A stretch of 61,864 nucleotides of DNA from Paracoccus sp. PAMC 22219. Lineage in GTDB: Bacteria > Pseudomonadota > Alphaproteobacteria > Rhodobacterales > Rhodobacteraceae. Under the pieces are notes generated by a model, which did no database searches, was not told the origin of the DNA, and worked only from the letters and a program-made list of their open reading frames with translations. The translations under genes were made by a program, and so were the position numbers. The stretch spans positions 1-61,864 of the forward strand of contig NZ_BBPH01000094.1 in the NCBI RefSeq assembly GCF_000787695.1. The letters run 5' to 3'. Of this stretch, positions 43,583 to 52,798 are shown piece by piece (position 1 is the stretch's first letter; each line of letters opens with the position of its first letter).

Positions 43583-44461
43583 TCACCCAGGCCAGCGGCG
43601 CACATGATCCACAAGCGCGCGCAGCTTGGGGGCGATGTGCTGACGCTGCGGGTAATACAGCAGGAAGCCTGGAAAGGGCGGCAGATACGGTTCGAGTAGC
43701 GGCACCAACGCGCCGCTCTCGACATGCGGCCTGAAGCACTCCCACGGGCCGAAGGTGATGCCACCGTCGGCCAGCGCCATGCGGATCATGAGGCGCAGGT
43801 CATTCGTCGTCACCTGCGGCTCGACCGCGACATCGAAGGGCTGCCCGTTCTCGACGAACTCCCATCGCCAGGGCGCCGTGTCCGGCCTGGGCCGCCAGCC
43901 GATGCAGCGATGCGACAGCAGATCGCGCGGATGCTGCGGCGTGCTGCGGCCTTCCAGATAGCGGGGCGTGGCAACGGCGGTCTCGCGCTGCGCGCCGCCG
44001 ATCGGCACGGCGATCATGTCCTGTTCGATCACCTCACCCAGCCGGACCCCGGCATCAAATCCATGGGCCACGATGTCGAATTCCTCGTCCGTCACGGTCA
44101 CGTCCAGAATCACCTCGGGGCAGGCTTCGGCAAAGCGCGTCAGCAAGGGGCCCGACAGGAATTCCTCGGCGATCGAGGTCACGGCCAGGCGCAACCGCCC
44201 GCGCGGCACATCGTCCCGCATCTCGAGCGCGGTCATCACCGATGCCATCGGACCCCGAAGGCCCTCGACCAGCCGCTCTCCGGCCTCGGTCAGCCTGACG
44301 GAGCGCGTCGTGCGCGCCACAAGCTGCTGGCCAAGTATGTCCTCCAGACGGCGCACGCCTTGGCTGACGGCCGAGCGTGCGATCCCCAACCGGTCAGCAG
44401 CAGCGGTGAAGTTCCGCTCTTCGGCGACGGCCAGAAGAAGCGGCAGCAGGTTTAGGTTCAT
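43583..44461 (-). CDS. LysR-family transcriptional regulator
   Basis: A 292-residue LysR regulator. The helix-turn-helix reads LLLAVAEERNFTAAADRLGIARSAVSQGVRRLED, followed by a co-inducer-binding domain with FDIVAHGFDAGVRLGEVIEQD, typical of the group that controls short-chain dehydrogenases. It is back to back with the SDR gene at 44562 (100 bp between). It also ends 36 bases from the stop of the convergent carotenoid oxygenase gene. Confidence 0.93.
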   Translation of the reverse strand: MNLNLLPLLLAVAEERNFTAAADRLGIARSAVSQGVRRLEDILGQQLVARTTRSVRLTEAGERLVEGLRGPMASVMTALEMRDDVPRGRLRLAVTSIAEEFLSGPLLTRFAEACPEVILDVTVTDEEFDIVAHGFDAGVRLGEVIEQDMIAVPIGGAQRETAVATPRYLEGRSTPQHPRDLLSHRCIGWRPRPDTAPWRWEFVENGQPFDVAVEPQVTTNDLRLMIRMALADGGITFGPWECFRPHVESGALVPLLEPYLPPFPGFLLYYPQRQHIAPKLRALVDHVRRWPG

Positions 44462-44561
44462 TGTTCAGATTTGCTTACCACCGCGTCCATCATCTGCATG
44501 ATACCGAAACAGGTCCGATGCGTCCATCCTGGAGGGACACACAAACCAAAGGAGGCAAAGG

Positions 44562-45281
44562 ATGGACAAGGTCATTCTGATCACCGGCGCATCAAGCGGC
44601 ATCGGCGAGGGGCTGGCCCGCGCGCTGGCCGGGGCTGGCGCCAAGGTTCTGCTAGGCGCAAGGCGGACGGACAGGCTGGAGGCGCTGGCCGACGAACTGC
44701 GTGCCAGGGACGCCGTGGTCGAGACTGCGGCGCTGGATGTCACCGACCGGGCGGACATGCAGGCCTTTGCGCAGCGTGCGCTTGCGCTTTGGGGACGGAT
44801 CGACGTGCTGATCAACAATGCCGGGATCATGCCCCTGTCGCCCCTTGAGGCCTGCAAGTTCGAGGAATGGGACCGGATGATCGAGGTGAACATCAAGGGC
44901 GTGCTGTGGGGCATTGGCGCGGTGCTGCCCACGATGGAGGCGCAGGGTCACGGCCAGATCATCACCATCGGCTCGATCGGGGCGCTGCAATCGGTGCCAA
45001 CGGCGGCTGTCTACTGCGCCACGAAGTTCGCAGTGCGGGCGATATCGGACGGGCTGCGTCAGGAAAGCAGCACGATCCGCGTGACCTGCGTCAATCCGGG
45101 CGTCGTGGAAAGCGAGCTGGCCTCGACAATCACTCATGCCGAGTCGCGCGCCTTCATGGACACGTATCGCGCCATCTCGCTGAGACCGGCGGATATCGCC
45201 CGCGCGGTGCGCCACGTGATCGAGGCGCCCGACAGCGTGGACACGTCCGAAATCACCATCCGGCCTACTGGGGCGACATGA
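44562..45281 (+). CDS. short-chain dehydrogenase/reductase (YdfG-like)
   Basis: A 239-residue SDR enzyme with cofactor motif TGASSGIG, a basic residue pair in GARRTDRL indicating NADPH preference, NNAG in LINNAGIMPLSP, and catalytic SIGALQSVPTAAVYCATKFAV with Tyr and Lys in YCATK. The end VDTSEITIRPT is typical of the serine 3-dehydrogenase/YdfG group. AAAGGAGG gives a strong ribosome-binding site. Likely target of the divergent LysR gene. Confidence 0.92.
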   Translation: MDKVILITGASSGIGEGLARALAGAGAKVLLGARRTDRLEALADELRARDAVVETAALDVTDRADMQAFAQRALALWGRIDVLINNAGIMPLSPLEACKFEEWDRMIEVNIKGVLWGIGAVLPTMEAQGHGQIITIGSIGALQSVPTAAVYCATKFAVRAISDGLRQESSTIRVTCVNPGVVESELASTITHAESRAFMDTYRAISLRPADIARAVRHVIEAPDSVDTSEITIRPTGAT

Positions 45282-45360
45282 CCATGCCGCTCATCGCGCA
45301 GCGGCCGCGCCACGCCGCATGGCAGGGCCGGATGTCCCGCAAGCCGCAGGAGGGCCGCCG

Positions 45361-45696
45361 ATGATCGCCCTGGTGCTCTCACTCTTTTCCGCGCTCGAGG
45401 CATCGCCTGCGACACGGGCGGCAGAAATCCCGAACAGGACAGAGAAGGCTGAGATGCAGCAACATCCCTATATCGGCATGTGGGTCACCGCCGACGGACG
45501 CATCCGCCAGGAGCTTCTGGCGAATGGCCGATACGACGAGGCCCGCGGCACGCGACAAAGCGCCTATCAGGGCCGCTACGAGATCACCGGCAACCGGATC
45601 CATTACTGGGACGATACCGGTTTCGAGGCAGGAGGCACGTTCGTCAGCGACGATGAGCTGCATCACGCCGGAATGATCTTCTTTCGCCAGCGATGA
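45361..45696 (+). CDS. Atu4866-family small protein with leader segment
   Basis: A 111-residue protein. The core from HPYIGMWVTADGRIRQELL to DDTGFEAGGTF is the compact beta-barrel family named after Agrobacterium Atu4866. The first 30 residues (MIALVLSLFSALEASP and on) look like a weak signal peptide, or the true start may be the internal ATG before QQHPYIGMW. These proteins often occur beside LysR-controlled short-chain dehydrogenases, as here. Function unknown. A 13-bp hairpin follows 29 bases after the stop. Confidence 0.8.
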   Translation: MIALVLSLFSALEASPATRAAEIPNRTEKAEMQQHPYIGMWVTADGRIRQELLANGRYDEARGTRQSAYQGRYEITGNRIHYWDDTGFEAGGTFVSDDELHHAGMIFFRQR

Positions 45697-45724
45697 TCCG
45701 CAAGACGAAGCCGCCGAGCCGACC

Positions 45725-45755
45725 GGACGCGGCCGGGATCGCCCCGGCCGCGTCC
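45725..45755. terminator. 13-bp hairpin after Atu4866-family gene
   Basis: GGACGCGGCCGGG (45725-45737) and CCCGGCCGCGTCC (45743-45755) are perfect inverted repeats around a 5-base loop. No T run follows; the next gene on the other strand ends at 45835, so it may act in both directions. Confidence 0.55.
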
Positions 45756-45834
45756 ATCAAGACGGGCCCTCACATGATACCGTGATCAAACCGCAAGATG
45801 TGCCTGAAAGCCCAATGAAGGAAGCTTTTCGACA

Positions 45835-46473
45835 TTATTCCTGGAGGCCGACAGCGGACAGGGCCGCGACAATCGCACCCGCCTCGGCTGCCAGCTGGGT
45901 CCGCGTCGGCGTGATCCCCAGAACCACCATCCGCCAGTAAAGCGGCGCGGGCAGCAGATCCAATGCGAGATCGCGATCCAGATCGCCGGGCAGCTCGCCC
46001 CGGGCGATCGCACGGTCCAGCAGAACCTGCGCGAGGTTCCGGCGCGATCTGGCCACGCGGTCGTTCAGGTCCCGCATCGCCGGCGACCGGGCGGCCTCGG
46101 CGTGAAGGTCGGGCAGGATGCGGCGGATCAGGGGATGGCGCAGGACAGCCCGCAGGCGGGTCAGAAAGACCAGGACATCGGCGTGAAGGCTGCCACGATC
46201 CTCAGGCATGGCGATCTGCACCCCAAGCGCCGAAACCGCAGCTGCGGCAAAGTCTTGGTGCGACGAAAAGCGGCGGTAGATCGCCGCCTTTCCGGCGCCG
46301 GCCCGCGTCGCCACCCGCTCAATGCTGATCGCCGCAAATCCGCGTTCGGCCCATTCCTGGAAGAACGCGCGGTAAAGCGCCTCTGTCAGCGCGACGCTCG
46401 GCACGGCCGCGCCCGAGGGCGTCCGTCTAGTTTTTTGGACGGAACGGTTGCGTTCCAACGTAAGCTCTCCCAT
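45835..46473 (-). CDS. TetR-family transcriptional regulator
   Basis: A 212-residue TetR regulator. The helix-turn-helix is FFQEWAERGFAAISIERVATRAGAGKAAIYRRF, followed by a ligand-binding helical domain. The divergent neighbour pair (SnoaL-like and NmrA-like) is 41 bp away. Inverted repeats with core AACCGTTCC flank the start, one inside the first codons. That overlap may mean the true start is a downstream codon such as the GTG encoding the Val in AAVPSVAL. Confidence 0.9.
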   Translation of the reverse strand: MGELTLERNRSVQKTRRTPSGAAVPSVALTEALYRAFFQEWAERGFAAISIERVATRAGAGKAAIYRRFSSHQDFAAAAVSALGVQIAMPEDRGSLHADVLVFLTRLRAVLRHPLIRRILPDLHAEAARSPAMRDLNDRVARSRRNLAQVLLDRAIARGELPGDLDRDLALDLLPAPLYWRMVVLGITPTRTQLAAEAGAIVAALSAVGLQE

Positions 46474-46495
46474 ATGGTCGATACGTAACCGTTCC
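46441..46495. promoter_or_regulatory. TetR operator candidates between divergent genes
   Basis: GGAACGGTTGCG (46441-46452) recurs inverted as CGTAACCGTTCC (46484-46495), 11 of 12 bases complementary, with centres 43 bp apart, about four helical turns. The first copy is itself part of a palindrome GGAACG-GTTG-CGTTCC (46441-46456). The second lies 20 bases before the SnoaL-like start. Binding of the adjacent TetR protein is inferred. Confidence 0.55.
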
Positions 46496-46514
46496 GACCA
46501 TAAGAGGTTTCGAC

Positions 46515-46954
46515 ATGAGCGACAAGTTCAACAGCTTCGCCGATCTTCTGCGCGCTGCGCTCGGGCCCAGGCTGGCCCCCGCAGACAGCCTGTCCGGATT
46601 CTTCACAGAGGACGTCATCTTCGAGTTTCCCTACGCGCCCAACGGGCTGCCGAGACGACTGGACGGCCGGGCGGCGCTGGAGGCCCATCTCGCGCGGCTC
46701 GGCCCGCTTCTCAACTTCGGGCTGATGCGGCTCAGCAGCGTCCACTCCGACGGCGACACTGTGATCTTCGAGTTCTCATGCACCGGCACTGGCACGCGCA
46801 CTGGGGCGCCCTATCATCAGGACTACATTTCGGTGGTCACGCTGCGGGACGGGCACATCGCGGGGTATCGCGACTACTGGAACCCGCTGGTCGTGCTGAC
46901 GGCCCTGGGCGGCCCCGAGGCCGCTGCGGCGCCTTCGCGGAGGCGGCGGCATGA
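46515..46954 (+). CDS. SnoaL-like / NTF2-fold protein, frame break near 3' end
   Basis: A protein of about 146 residues with an NTF2-like fold: FADLLRAALGPRLAPAD, FFTEDVIFEFPYAPNG, the strand TVIFEFSCTGTGTRTGAPYHQDYISVV and the closing YRDYWNPLVVL. Such proteins are small cyclases, isomerases or binding proteins. The frame as given runs on into the next gene. One base missing near 46928-46931 would restore EAAAAFAEAAA and a TGA at 46952-46954, which overlaps the next ATG as ATGA. The normal gene end is therefore at 46954. Confidence 0.8.
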
Positions 46955-47781
46955 CGGCGCGCGTCCTGATCACCGGCGGCCGGGGCAAGACTGGCCGGCG
47001 CGTCGCCGCGCATCTCGCCGCGCACGGGGTCGACGTCGTCCTTGGCACGCGACGGCCGTCCGGCCCGCAGGACTGGCGCTTCGATTGGGCGGACCCGGGC
47101 TCGGCCGCGGCCTTCGACGGATGCGAGGCGGCCTATCTCGTAGCGCCGACCGACCGCACCGACCATCTGACCGTCATGGAGCCCGTTCTCGATGCGGCGA
47201 TGCAGCGCGGCGTGCGACGCTTCGTGCTGCTTAGCTCGTCACTGCTGGAGGCCGGGGGGCCGATGATGGGGCAGGTCCATGCCTGGCTGGCGCGAAACGC
47301 ACCAGAATGGGCCGTGCTGCGCCCCTCGTGGTTCATGCAGAACTTCTCGGAAGGGCCGCATACCGCGACGATCCGGGACGAGGGCGTGATCTACTCGGCC
47401 ACGGGCACCGGGCGGGTCGGCTTCATCGACGCCGATGACATCGCGGCCTCGGCGGCGGCCTGCCTGGTCGCATCGGCGCCCCTCAACGCCGACGTCGTGC
47501 TGACCGGGCCTGAGGCGCTGAGCTATGACGACGCGGCCGCCCTCATCGCGGCGGCGCTCGGCCGGCCGGTGCGCCATGTCTCACTGGAGCCCGCCGCGCT
47601 GACCGCACGCTTCGTCGCCCAAGGGCTGCCGGCGGGCTATGCCGAGACGCTGACGGATCTGGACCGAGCCATCGCGGCCGGAGCCGAGGAAGCGACGACG
47701 GACGGGGTCGAACGGGTAACCGGCCGGCCCTCGGCCCCGTTCCGCGTCTTTGCCGCAAGGGCCGCCGCAAGCTGGACCTGA
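46951..47781 (+). CDS. NmrA-like NAD(P)-binding oxidoreductase
   Basis: A 276-residue atypical short-chain dehydrogenase of the NmrA/quinone-oxidoreductase-2 group. It begins with the Rossmann motif VLITGGRGKTGRRVAAHL, lacks the Tyr-x3-Lys active site, and has the family stretch AVLRPSWFMQNFSEG. Members sense redox state or reduce quinones. It follows the SnoaL-like gene by a 4-base overlap and is in the unit divergent from tetR. This pair is a common small module in soil bacteria. Confidence 0.88.
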   Translation: MTARVLITGGRGKTGRRVAAHLAAHGVDVVLGTRRPSGPQDWRFDWADPGSAAAFDGCEAAYLVAPTDRTDHLTVMEPVLDAAMQRGVRRFVLLSSSLLEAGGPMMGQVHAWLARNAPEWAVLRPSWFMQNFSEGPHTATIRDEGVIYSATGTGRVGFIDADDIAASAAACLVASAPLNADVVLTGPEALSYDDAAALIAAALGRPVRHVSLEPAALTARFVAQGLPAGYAETLTDLDRAIAAGAEEATTDGVERVTGRPSAPFRVFAARAAASWT

Positions 47782-47799
47782 GAGCGGGCCGCCCGCCCC

Positions 47800-47991
47800 T
47801 CACGCCTCGCTGTCCGGGATCGTGATGGAATTGCGCAGCTCGAAGAGGCCCTTGGTGAAGTTCTGGACGAGCGTGGCGCGCTGATTGTCAGGACGGAACA
47901 GCAGCAGGCTCTTAAAGGCGATCTTGGGGCGGAACGGGCGCAGGATCAGACTCCTCTCGACGAAGCCCTCGGTCGCTAGGGGGTTCGTCAT
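47800..47991 (-). pseudogene. C-terminal remnant of a LysR-family regulator
   Basis: The 63 residues from MTNPLATEGFVERSLILRPF to FTKGLFELRNSITIPDSEA read like the last strand-helix of a LysR effector domain (RPFRPKIAFKSLLLFRPDNQR). Nothing upstream encodes the rest, so only the tail survives. It marks a deletion or recombination joint between the NmrA-like gene and the intact LysR gene at 48125. Confidence 0.5.
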
Positions 47992-48124
47992 GCGACCCGG
48001 ACGCGGCCCCGACGGAACCGAGGCGATGCTGGAGGACAACCTGGTCCTGATCCGGCGACGACGGGTATAGGATATGGGGCACCTATGCCGCAGCACGTGA
48101 CATATGGGTGTCCGCGATCCGGAG

Positions 48125-49063
48125 TTACGGCCCACCCCGTCCGGACGACATCGAGGCAGTTCTTAGATCGCCGCCGTTCAGGATCCGACGCAGCCGGGGC
48201 GCCGCGAAATCGAGGAAGGCCCGGACCTTGCCTGCGGCACGGCGGCCTTCGACATGGACCATATGAACCGGCAGCGGCGTCGGCTCAAATGGCGCAAGTA
48301 GGATGCGCAGACGATCCTGCTCGACATCCTCCGCAATCTGGTAGCTCAGCGCCTGCGTCAGGCCCCAGCCCCTCCGGGCAAGGTCCAAAGAGGCCGCGAC
48401 GCTGTTCATCGTCAGGCGCGGCTTGATCCTCAGCGCAAAGGTCTCGTCCGCGCCGAACCGCCATTCCAGCGGGGCGGCGTCCGTTCGCGCGGCGATCAGC
48501 CGGTGCCCCGGCAAGTCAGAGGGGACGGACGGCAGCCCGTGCGCCTCGATGTATCCGGGTGCGCCACAGATCACCCGCCGCACCTCGCCTACCTTGACGG
48601 CAGTCAACTCTGACGACGGCAGCGGCCCGATGCGCAGCGCCAAGTCGAACCCCTCTTCAACCAGATTAACTATGCGGTCCAGCATGATCAGTTCGGCGCT
48701 GATGCCGTCATGTGCTTCAAGGAAATCGGTGACCAGCGGTGCAAGGTGCAGCCGCCCGAATTCCTGCGGGCAGGTGATGCGCAGCGTGCCGACGGGTTGC
48801 GCCGCTGCGCCCGAGACCGCATCGTCGGCGGCCTGCAATTGCCGGAGGATATCGCGCACCTCTTCGAGATAGGCGCGCCCGGGCTCGGTCAGGCACAATT
48901 GCCTCGTGGTGCGGATGAAAAGGCGCGCCCCGGTCGCGGCCTCGACCTCGGCGACGCCCCGTGTGGCCGAAGGCGCGCTGATCCCCAGGGACCGGGCGCC
49001 CCCGGAAAAGCTGCCCGCATCGGCAACCGCGACGAAGACCCGCAGGGATTGCAGCTTGTCCAT
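48125..49063 (-). CDS. LysR-family transcriptional regulator
   Basis: A 312-residue LysR regulator with helix-turn-helix FVAVADAGSFSGGARSLGISAPSATRGVAEVEA, followed by a full effector domain. A Gly-rich, arginine-ending tail closes it. It is back to back with a glutathione S-transferase gene at 49168 across a 104-bp AT-rich spacer, the expected place for a LysR box and two promoters. Likely controls the GST and the flavoprotein gene behind it. Confidence 0.93.
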   Translation of the reverse strand: MDKLQSLRVFVAVADAGSFSGGARSLGISAPSATRGVAEVEAATGARLFIRTTRQLCLTEPGRAYLEEVRDILRQLQAADDAVSGAAAQPVGTLRITCPQEFGRLHLAPLVTDFLEAHDGISAELIMLDRIVNLVEEGFDLALRIGPLPSSELTAVKVGEVRRVICGAPGYIEAHGLPSVPSDLPGHRLIAARTDAAPLEWRFGADETFALRIKPRLTMNSVAASLDLARRGWGLTQALSYQIAEDVEQDRLRILLAPFEPTPLPVHMVHVEGRRAAGKVRAFLDFAAPRLRRILNGGDLRTASMSSGRGGP

Positions 49064-49167
49064 GCCTCCATTCTTTCATTTATAGAAACAGTACAATACA
49101 GAGGAAGCGTATTAATTCGGTATCTGTTTATCTCTATTTTGCCCTCAGCACACAAGGAGCAAGACAG

Positions 49168-49803
49168 ATGACAGATGACGCAAAGCGCAGCCCGTTCATT
49201 CTCTATCGCCATCCGAAGTCCGGGCATTGCCATCGGGTGGAACTGATGCTGTCCCTGCTGGGCCTGCCCTACGAGACGGTGGATCTGGATATGGCAGTAG
49301 GGGCACACAAGGTGCCGAGTTATCTCGCCATCAGTCCCTTGGGTCAGGTTCCGGCCATAGACGATGACGGCGTGACGTTGTCGGATTCGAATGCGATCCT
49401 GGTCTATCTTGTCGCGCGCTATGGCGCGGCGTCGGCTTGGCAGGGCCGCAATCCGGTCGAGGCGGGGGAAATCCAGCGCTGGCTGTCCATCGCTGCCGGA
49501 GAGATCGCGTCGGGCCCCTGCGCCGCGCGGCTGGTGACCCTGTTCGACGCGGATCTGGATCACGATGCTGCGGTCGCCCGCAGCCATGCCCTGCTCTCTG
49601 TTATGGAGGCACATCTGCGCGCCCGCGACTGGCTGGCGGCGGACCGCGTGACGCTGGCCGACATCGCGAGCTACAGCTACATCGCGCATGCCCCCGAAGG
49701 CGGGGTCGGCCTTAGCGCCTATCGCGCAATCCGCACCTGGCTTACGCGCGTCGAGGCGCTTGAGGGCTTCGTCGGCATGGCCCGCTCGCCCGCCCTGGCG
49801 TGA
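49168..49803 (+). CDS. glutathione S-transferase family protein
   Basis: A 211-residue GST. The thioredoxin-fold domain opens with FILYRHPKSGHCHRVELMLSLLGLPYE, with a Ser/His-type active site rather than the plasma Tyr type, then the glutathione-binding VPAIDDDG and LSDSNAILVYL. The helical C-terminal domain includes AADRVTLADIASYSYI. It conjugates glutathione to electrophiles. A GGAG precedes the ATG. The next gene begins 11 bases downstream, suggesting an operon. Confidence 0.93.
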   Translation: MTDDAKRSPFILYRHPKSGHCHRVELMLSLLGLPYETVDLDMAVGAHKVPSYLAISPLGQVPAIDDDGVTLSDSNAILVYLVARYGAASAWQGRNPVEAGEIQRWLSIAAGEIASGPCAARLVTLFDADLDHDAAVARSHALLSVMEAHLRARDWLAADRVTLADIASYSYIAHAPEGGVGLSAYRAIRTWLTRVEALEGFVGMARSPALA

Positions 49804-49814
49804 AGGAGCGCGCG

Positions 49815-51475
49815 ATGGCTCAGCCCACCCCGTTTCACACAGGCGAGCAGGCCGCCCAGAGGCTGGCCGGCACGACCGAGAGCGCCGCGTCCGGCGGCGC
49901 CTTCATCCGCAAGGCCATGCCCGACCAGCATCGCGCGTTCTTCGCCGATCTGCCCTTTCTGGTCGTCTCGGGCGCGGGGATGGACGGGCGGGTCTGGGTC
50001 TCGATCCTCGAAGGGCCGGGCGGTTCGTCTCGTCGCCCGACCCGGCCCGTCTGACCATCGGATCCCGCCTGCCCGAGGACGATCCGTTGGCCGCCGGGCT
50101 TGCCAGGGGCGGGCCGGTCGGGCTGCTGGGGATCGACCTGGCCAGCCGCCGCCGCAACCGGCTCAACGGCACGCTGACACCGACCGCGCAGGGCTATGGC
50201 CTGCAGGTCGAGCAGAGTTTCGGCAATTGCCCGCAATACATCCATTCCCGCGACTGGTCCCGCGTGACACACAGCGGGGCCCCCGCGCCGCGTATCTCAG
50301 AGCGGCTCGATGCCGGGCAGGCCCGGCGGATCTCAGCGGCGGACACGCTGTTCATTGGATCGGGGCTTCCCGGACCGGACCGCGCGACCGGATCGGGGGG
50401 ATTTGACGCCTCGCATCGCGGCGGCGCGCCGGGCTTCGTTAAGGTTCAGGATGACGGCTCGCTGCTGATCCCGGACTATTCCGGCAACAACTTCTTCAAC
50501 ACTTTGGGGAACCTGCTGCTCAACCCCCGTCTGGGATTGCTGTTCGTCGACTTCACCACGGGCGGACTGCTGCATGTCGGCGGGCTCGCCCGGATCGACT
50601 GGAACCCACAGGACAGCCACGATCCGGCCGCGCGGCGCATGATACGCGTCGCCGTCGACAGCGTGGTCGACCGCCCCGGCGCCCTGTCGCTGCGCTGGCG
50701 GTCGGCCGACAGCTGGCTGCGGCTGAAGATCGTGGACAAGGTTCCCGAAAGCGCGGGCATCACCTCATTCCATCTGGCCCCGGCCAAGGGATCCTTGCCA
50801 GGCGGATCCGAGGCGGGACAGCACCTGCCCGTGCGGCTGAATACCCCCGGCCATGCGGCGGGGGTCGAGCGCAGCTATTCCCTGTCGGGCAGCCCGGCGG
50901 CCCCGACCTGGCGCATCAGCGTGAAGCGTGAGACCTACGGCATCGCCTCGCGCTTCCTGCACGACCGGATCGGCATCGGAGACGAGATTGACGCCCGCCC
51001 GCCGCAGGGCGATTTCACCCTGCCCCAAGGCGATCGTCCGCTTGTTCTTGTCAGCGCCGGGGTCGGGATCACGCCGATGCTGTCCATGCTGCATGCGACG
51101 ATCAGCACCCGGCCCTCCCGGCCGGTGCGTTTCGTCCATGTCACAAGGAACGGCCGCGATCACGCCTTCGCAGCCGAGCTGCAGCATCTGCTGGACCAGA
51201 GCGACCGCGCCACCCGCCAGATCCATTATACGGCGCCGATCGAAAGCGACGATATCGCCGCCTTCGACCGAACCGGGCGGGTCGGAGCAGCCGAACTGGC
51301 GGCATTGCCGTCGGCGACCGGGGCCGATTTCATGCTCTGCGGTCCGACCCGGTTCATGGCCGAGATCCGGGCCGGGCTTGAGGAACACGGCATCCACGCC
51401 GATCGCATCCATGCCGAAACCTTCGGCCCTGCCGCACCCGCCGTTGATGGCGCAACCTCGACAGCGGCGCCCTGA
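49815..51475 (+). pseudogene. PNPOx-like domain fused to FAD/NAD(P) oxidoreductase, frameshifted
   Basis: An N-terminal pyridoxamine-phosphate-oxidase-like flavin domain (RKAMPDQHRAFFADLPFLVV) joins a C-terminal ferredoxin-reductase-type domain (FAD motif RSYSLSGSP, NAD motif PLVLVSAGVGITPMLSML, CGPTRFMAEI). The frame breaks at about 50016-50023, where one G seems to be missing between EGPG and RFVSSPDPARL; joined, it is about 553 residues. Relatives usually end with a [2Fe-2S] ferredoxin domain; here the chain stops at GATSTAAP before it. Start at 49815 has AAGGAG close upstream. It probably forms an operon with the GST. Confidence 0.82.
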
Positions 51476-51662
51476 CGCGGGACCCCGCCGATCATGCAGA
51501 GGTGAGTTGCATCCCTCTGACGAAAAACCGTTAATTGGGGAAATGCAGCGGCCCTCCCGATGCAGGGCCTGCCGGTGGGTAAACCGCGCGACCGCCGCGC
51601 CTCGCCAGATCGCGCGCCTAGAACGGGTGTAGATTGGGCTTTTTATCGGGGAACAGTGAGTG

Positions 51663-52775
51663 ATGAAAAGAGTTGGCGCCAGCAGGGCGCATCCGGCGCC
51701 ATTGCGCCCCTCAACCTTCGGGGCCGCCCTGCGGGCTGAATCCACCGGCAGGGCGCTCAGCCTGCTGTGCGGCGCGGTCCTGATCCTGTGCCTCAATGTT
51801 ACGCAAGCCGTGGGAGGAGACCCCTTGACCGTCGAGACCGAAATCACCGCCCCCGGCCCGCAAGGTGCGCTGGCGGGAACGTTGACCCTGCCCGATGCCG
51901 GGCTGGCCGATGATATGCCGGTCCTGCTGATCGTGCCCGGATCGGGGCCGACCGACCGCGACGGGAATTCGCCGCTTGGCGTCACCGCCGCGCCCTATGC
52001 GTTGCTGGCCAAGGCCCTGGCCGAACGGGGCATTCCCTCGGTCCGCATCGACAAGCGCGGGATGTTCGGCTCGGCCGAGGCCGTCAGCGATCCCAATGAC
52101 GTCACCATCGCGGGCTATGGCGACGACCTGCTGGCCTGGGCCGAGAACATCCGCGACAGCCTGCCGGGCACCAGCGGCCCGCGCTGCGTCATCCCCTTAG
52201 GCCATAGCGAGGGCGGTCTGGTCGCCCTGGCGGTGATGGACCGTCTTGCCGCGTCCTGCGGGCTGGTCCTTGCCGGCGCCCCCGGACGGCCCATTGCGGA
52301 TGTCATGCGCCAGCAATTCCGCGACAATCCGGCCAATGCCCCGCTTGCCGAGGCCGCCGAGACCGCCTTACGGTCACTGGAGCGGGGCGAAAGGCTGAAT
52401 GCCTCGACGCTGCCCGCCGCGCTGCAGCTGATCTTTTCGCCTCAGGTGCAGGGGTTTCTCATCGATGTCTTCAGCCATGATCCAGCCCGGCTGATTGCGG
52501 ATCTGCAGGTGCCCGTCCTCGTCGTGCAGGGCGGCCGCGACGTGCAGGTGCCCGAGGATGACGCCCGCATTCTTGCCGATGCCGCGCCGCAGGCCGATCT
52601 GGCGATCCTGCCCGAGGTGAACCACGTGCTGAAGACCGTCCCGTCGGATGGATTGCCAGAGAATATCGCCACCTATTCGGACCCCGACCTGCCCATCGCC
52701 CCCGAGGTTGTTGAGGCGGTCGCGGATTTTGTCACCCGCATCAGGCCAAGCGCCGGCCCGGATGGATCGCCCTGA
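51663..52775 (+). CDS. exported alpha/beta hydrolase (serine aminopeptidase/esterase type)
   Basis: A 370-residue hydrolase. An N-terminal membrane-spanning or signal segment (about 30-50, LSLLCGAVLILCLNVTQAVGG) precedes the alpha/beta fold: oxyanion region LLIVPGSGPTDRDGN, the nucleophile in LGHSEGGLVAL, Asp in VVQGGRDVQVP and His in VNHVLK. The layout fits secreted esterases of the S33/DLH-like group. The start at 51663 (ATG) follows an in-frame GTG; ribosome-binding site GGGGAACAG is weak. A 187-bp AT-richer gap before it may hold a promoter. Confidence 0.87.
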   Translation: MKRVGASRAHPAPLRPSTFGAALRAESTGRALSLLCGAVLILCLNVTQAVGGDPLTVETEITAPGPQGALAGTLTLPDAGLADDMPVLLIVPGSGPTDRDGNSPLGVTAAPYALLAKALAERGIPSVRIDKRGMFGSAEAVSDPNDVTIAGYGDDLLAWAENIRDSLPGTSGPRCVIPLGHSEGGLVALAVMDRLAASCGLVLAGAPGRPIADVMRQQFRDNPANAPLAEAAETALRSLERGERLNASTLPAALQLIFSPQVQGFLIDVFSHDPARLIADLQVPVLVVQGGRDVQVPEDDARILADAAPQADLAILPEVNHVLKTVPSDGLPENIATYSDPDLPIAPEVVEAVADFVTRIRPSAGPDGSP

Positions 52776-52798
52776 CCCGGGCGCGGGTCTGAGGCCGA

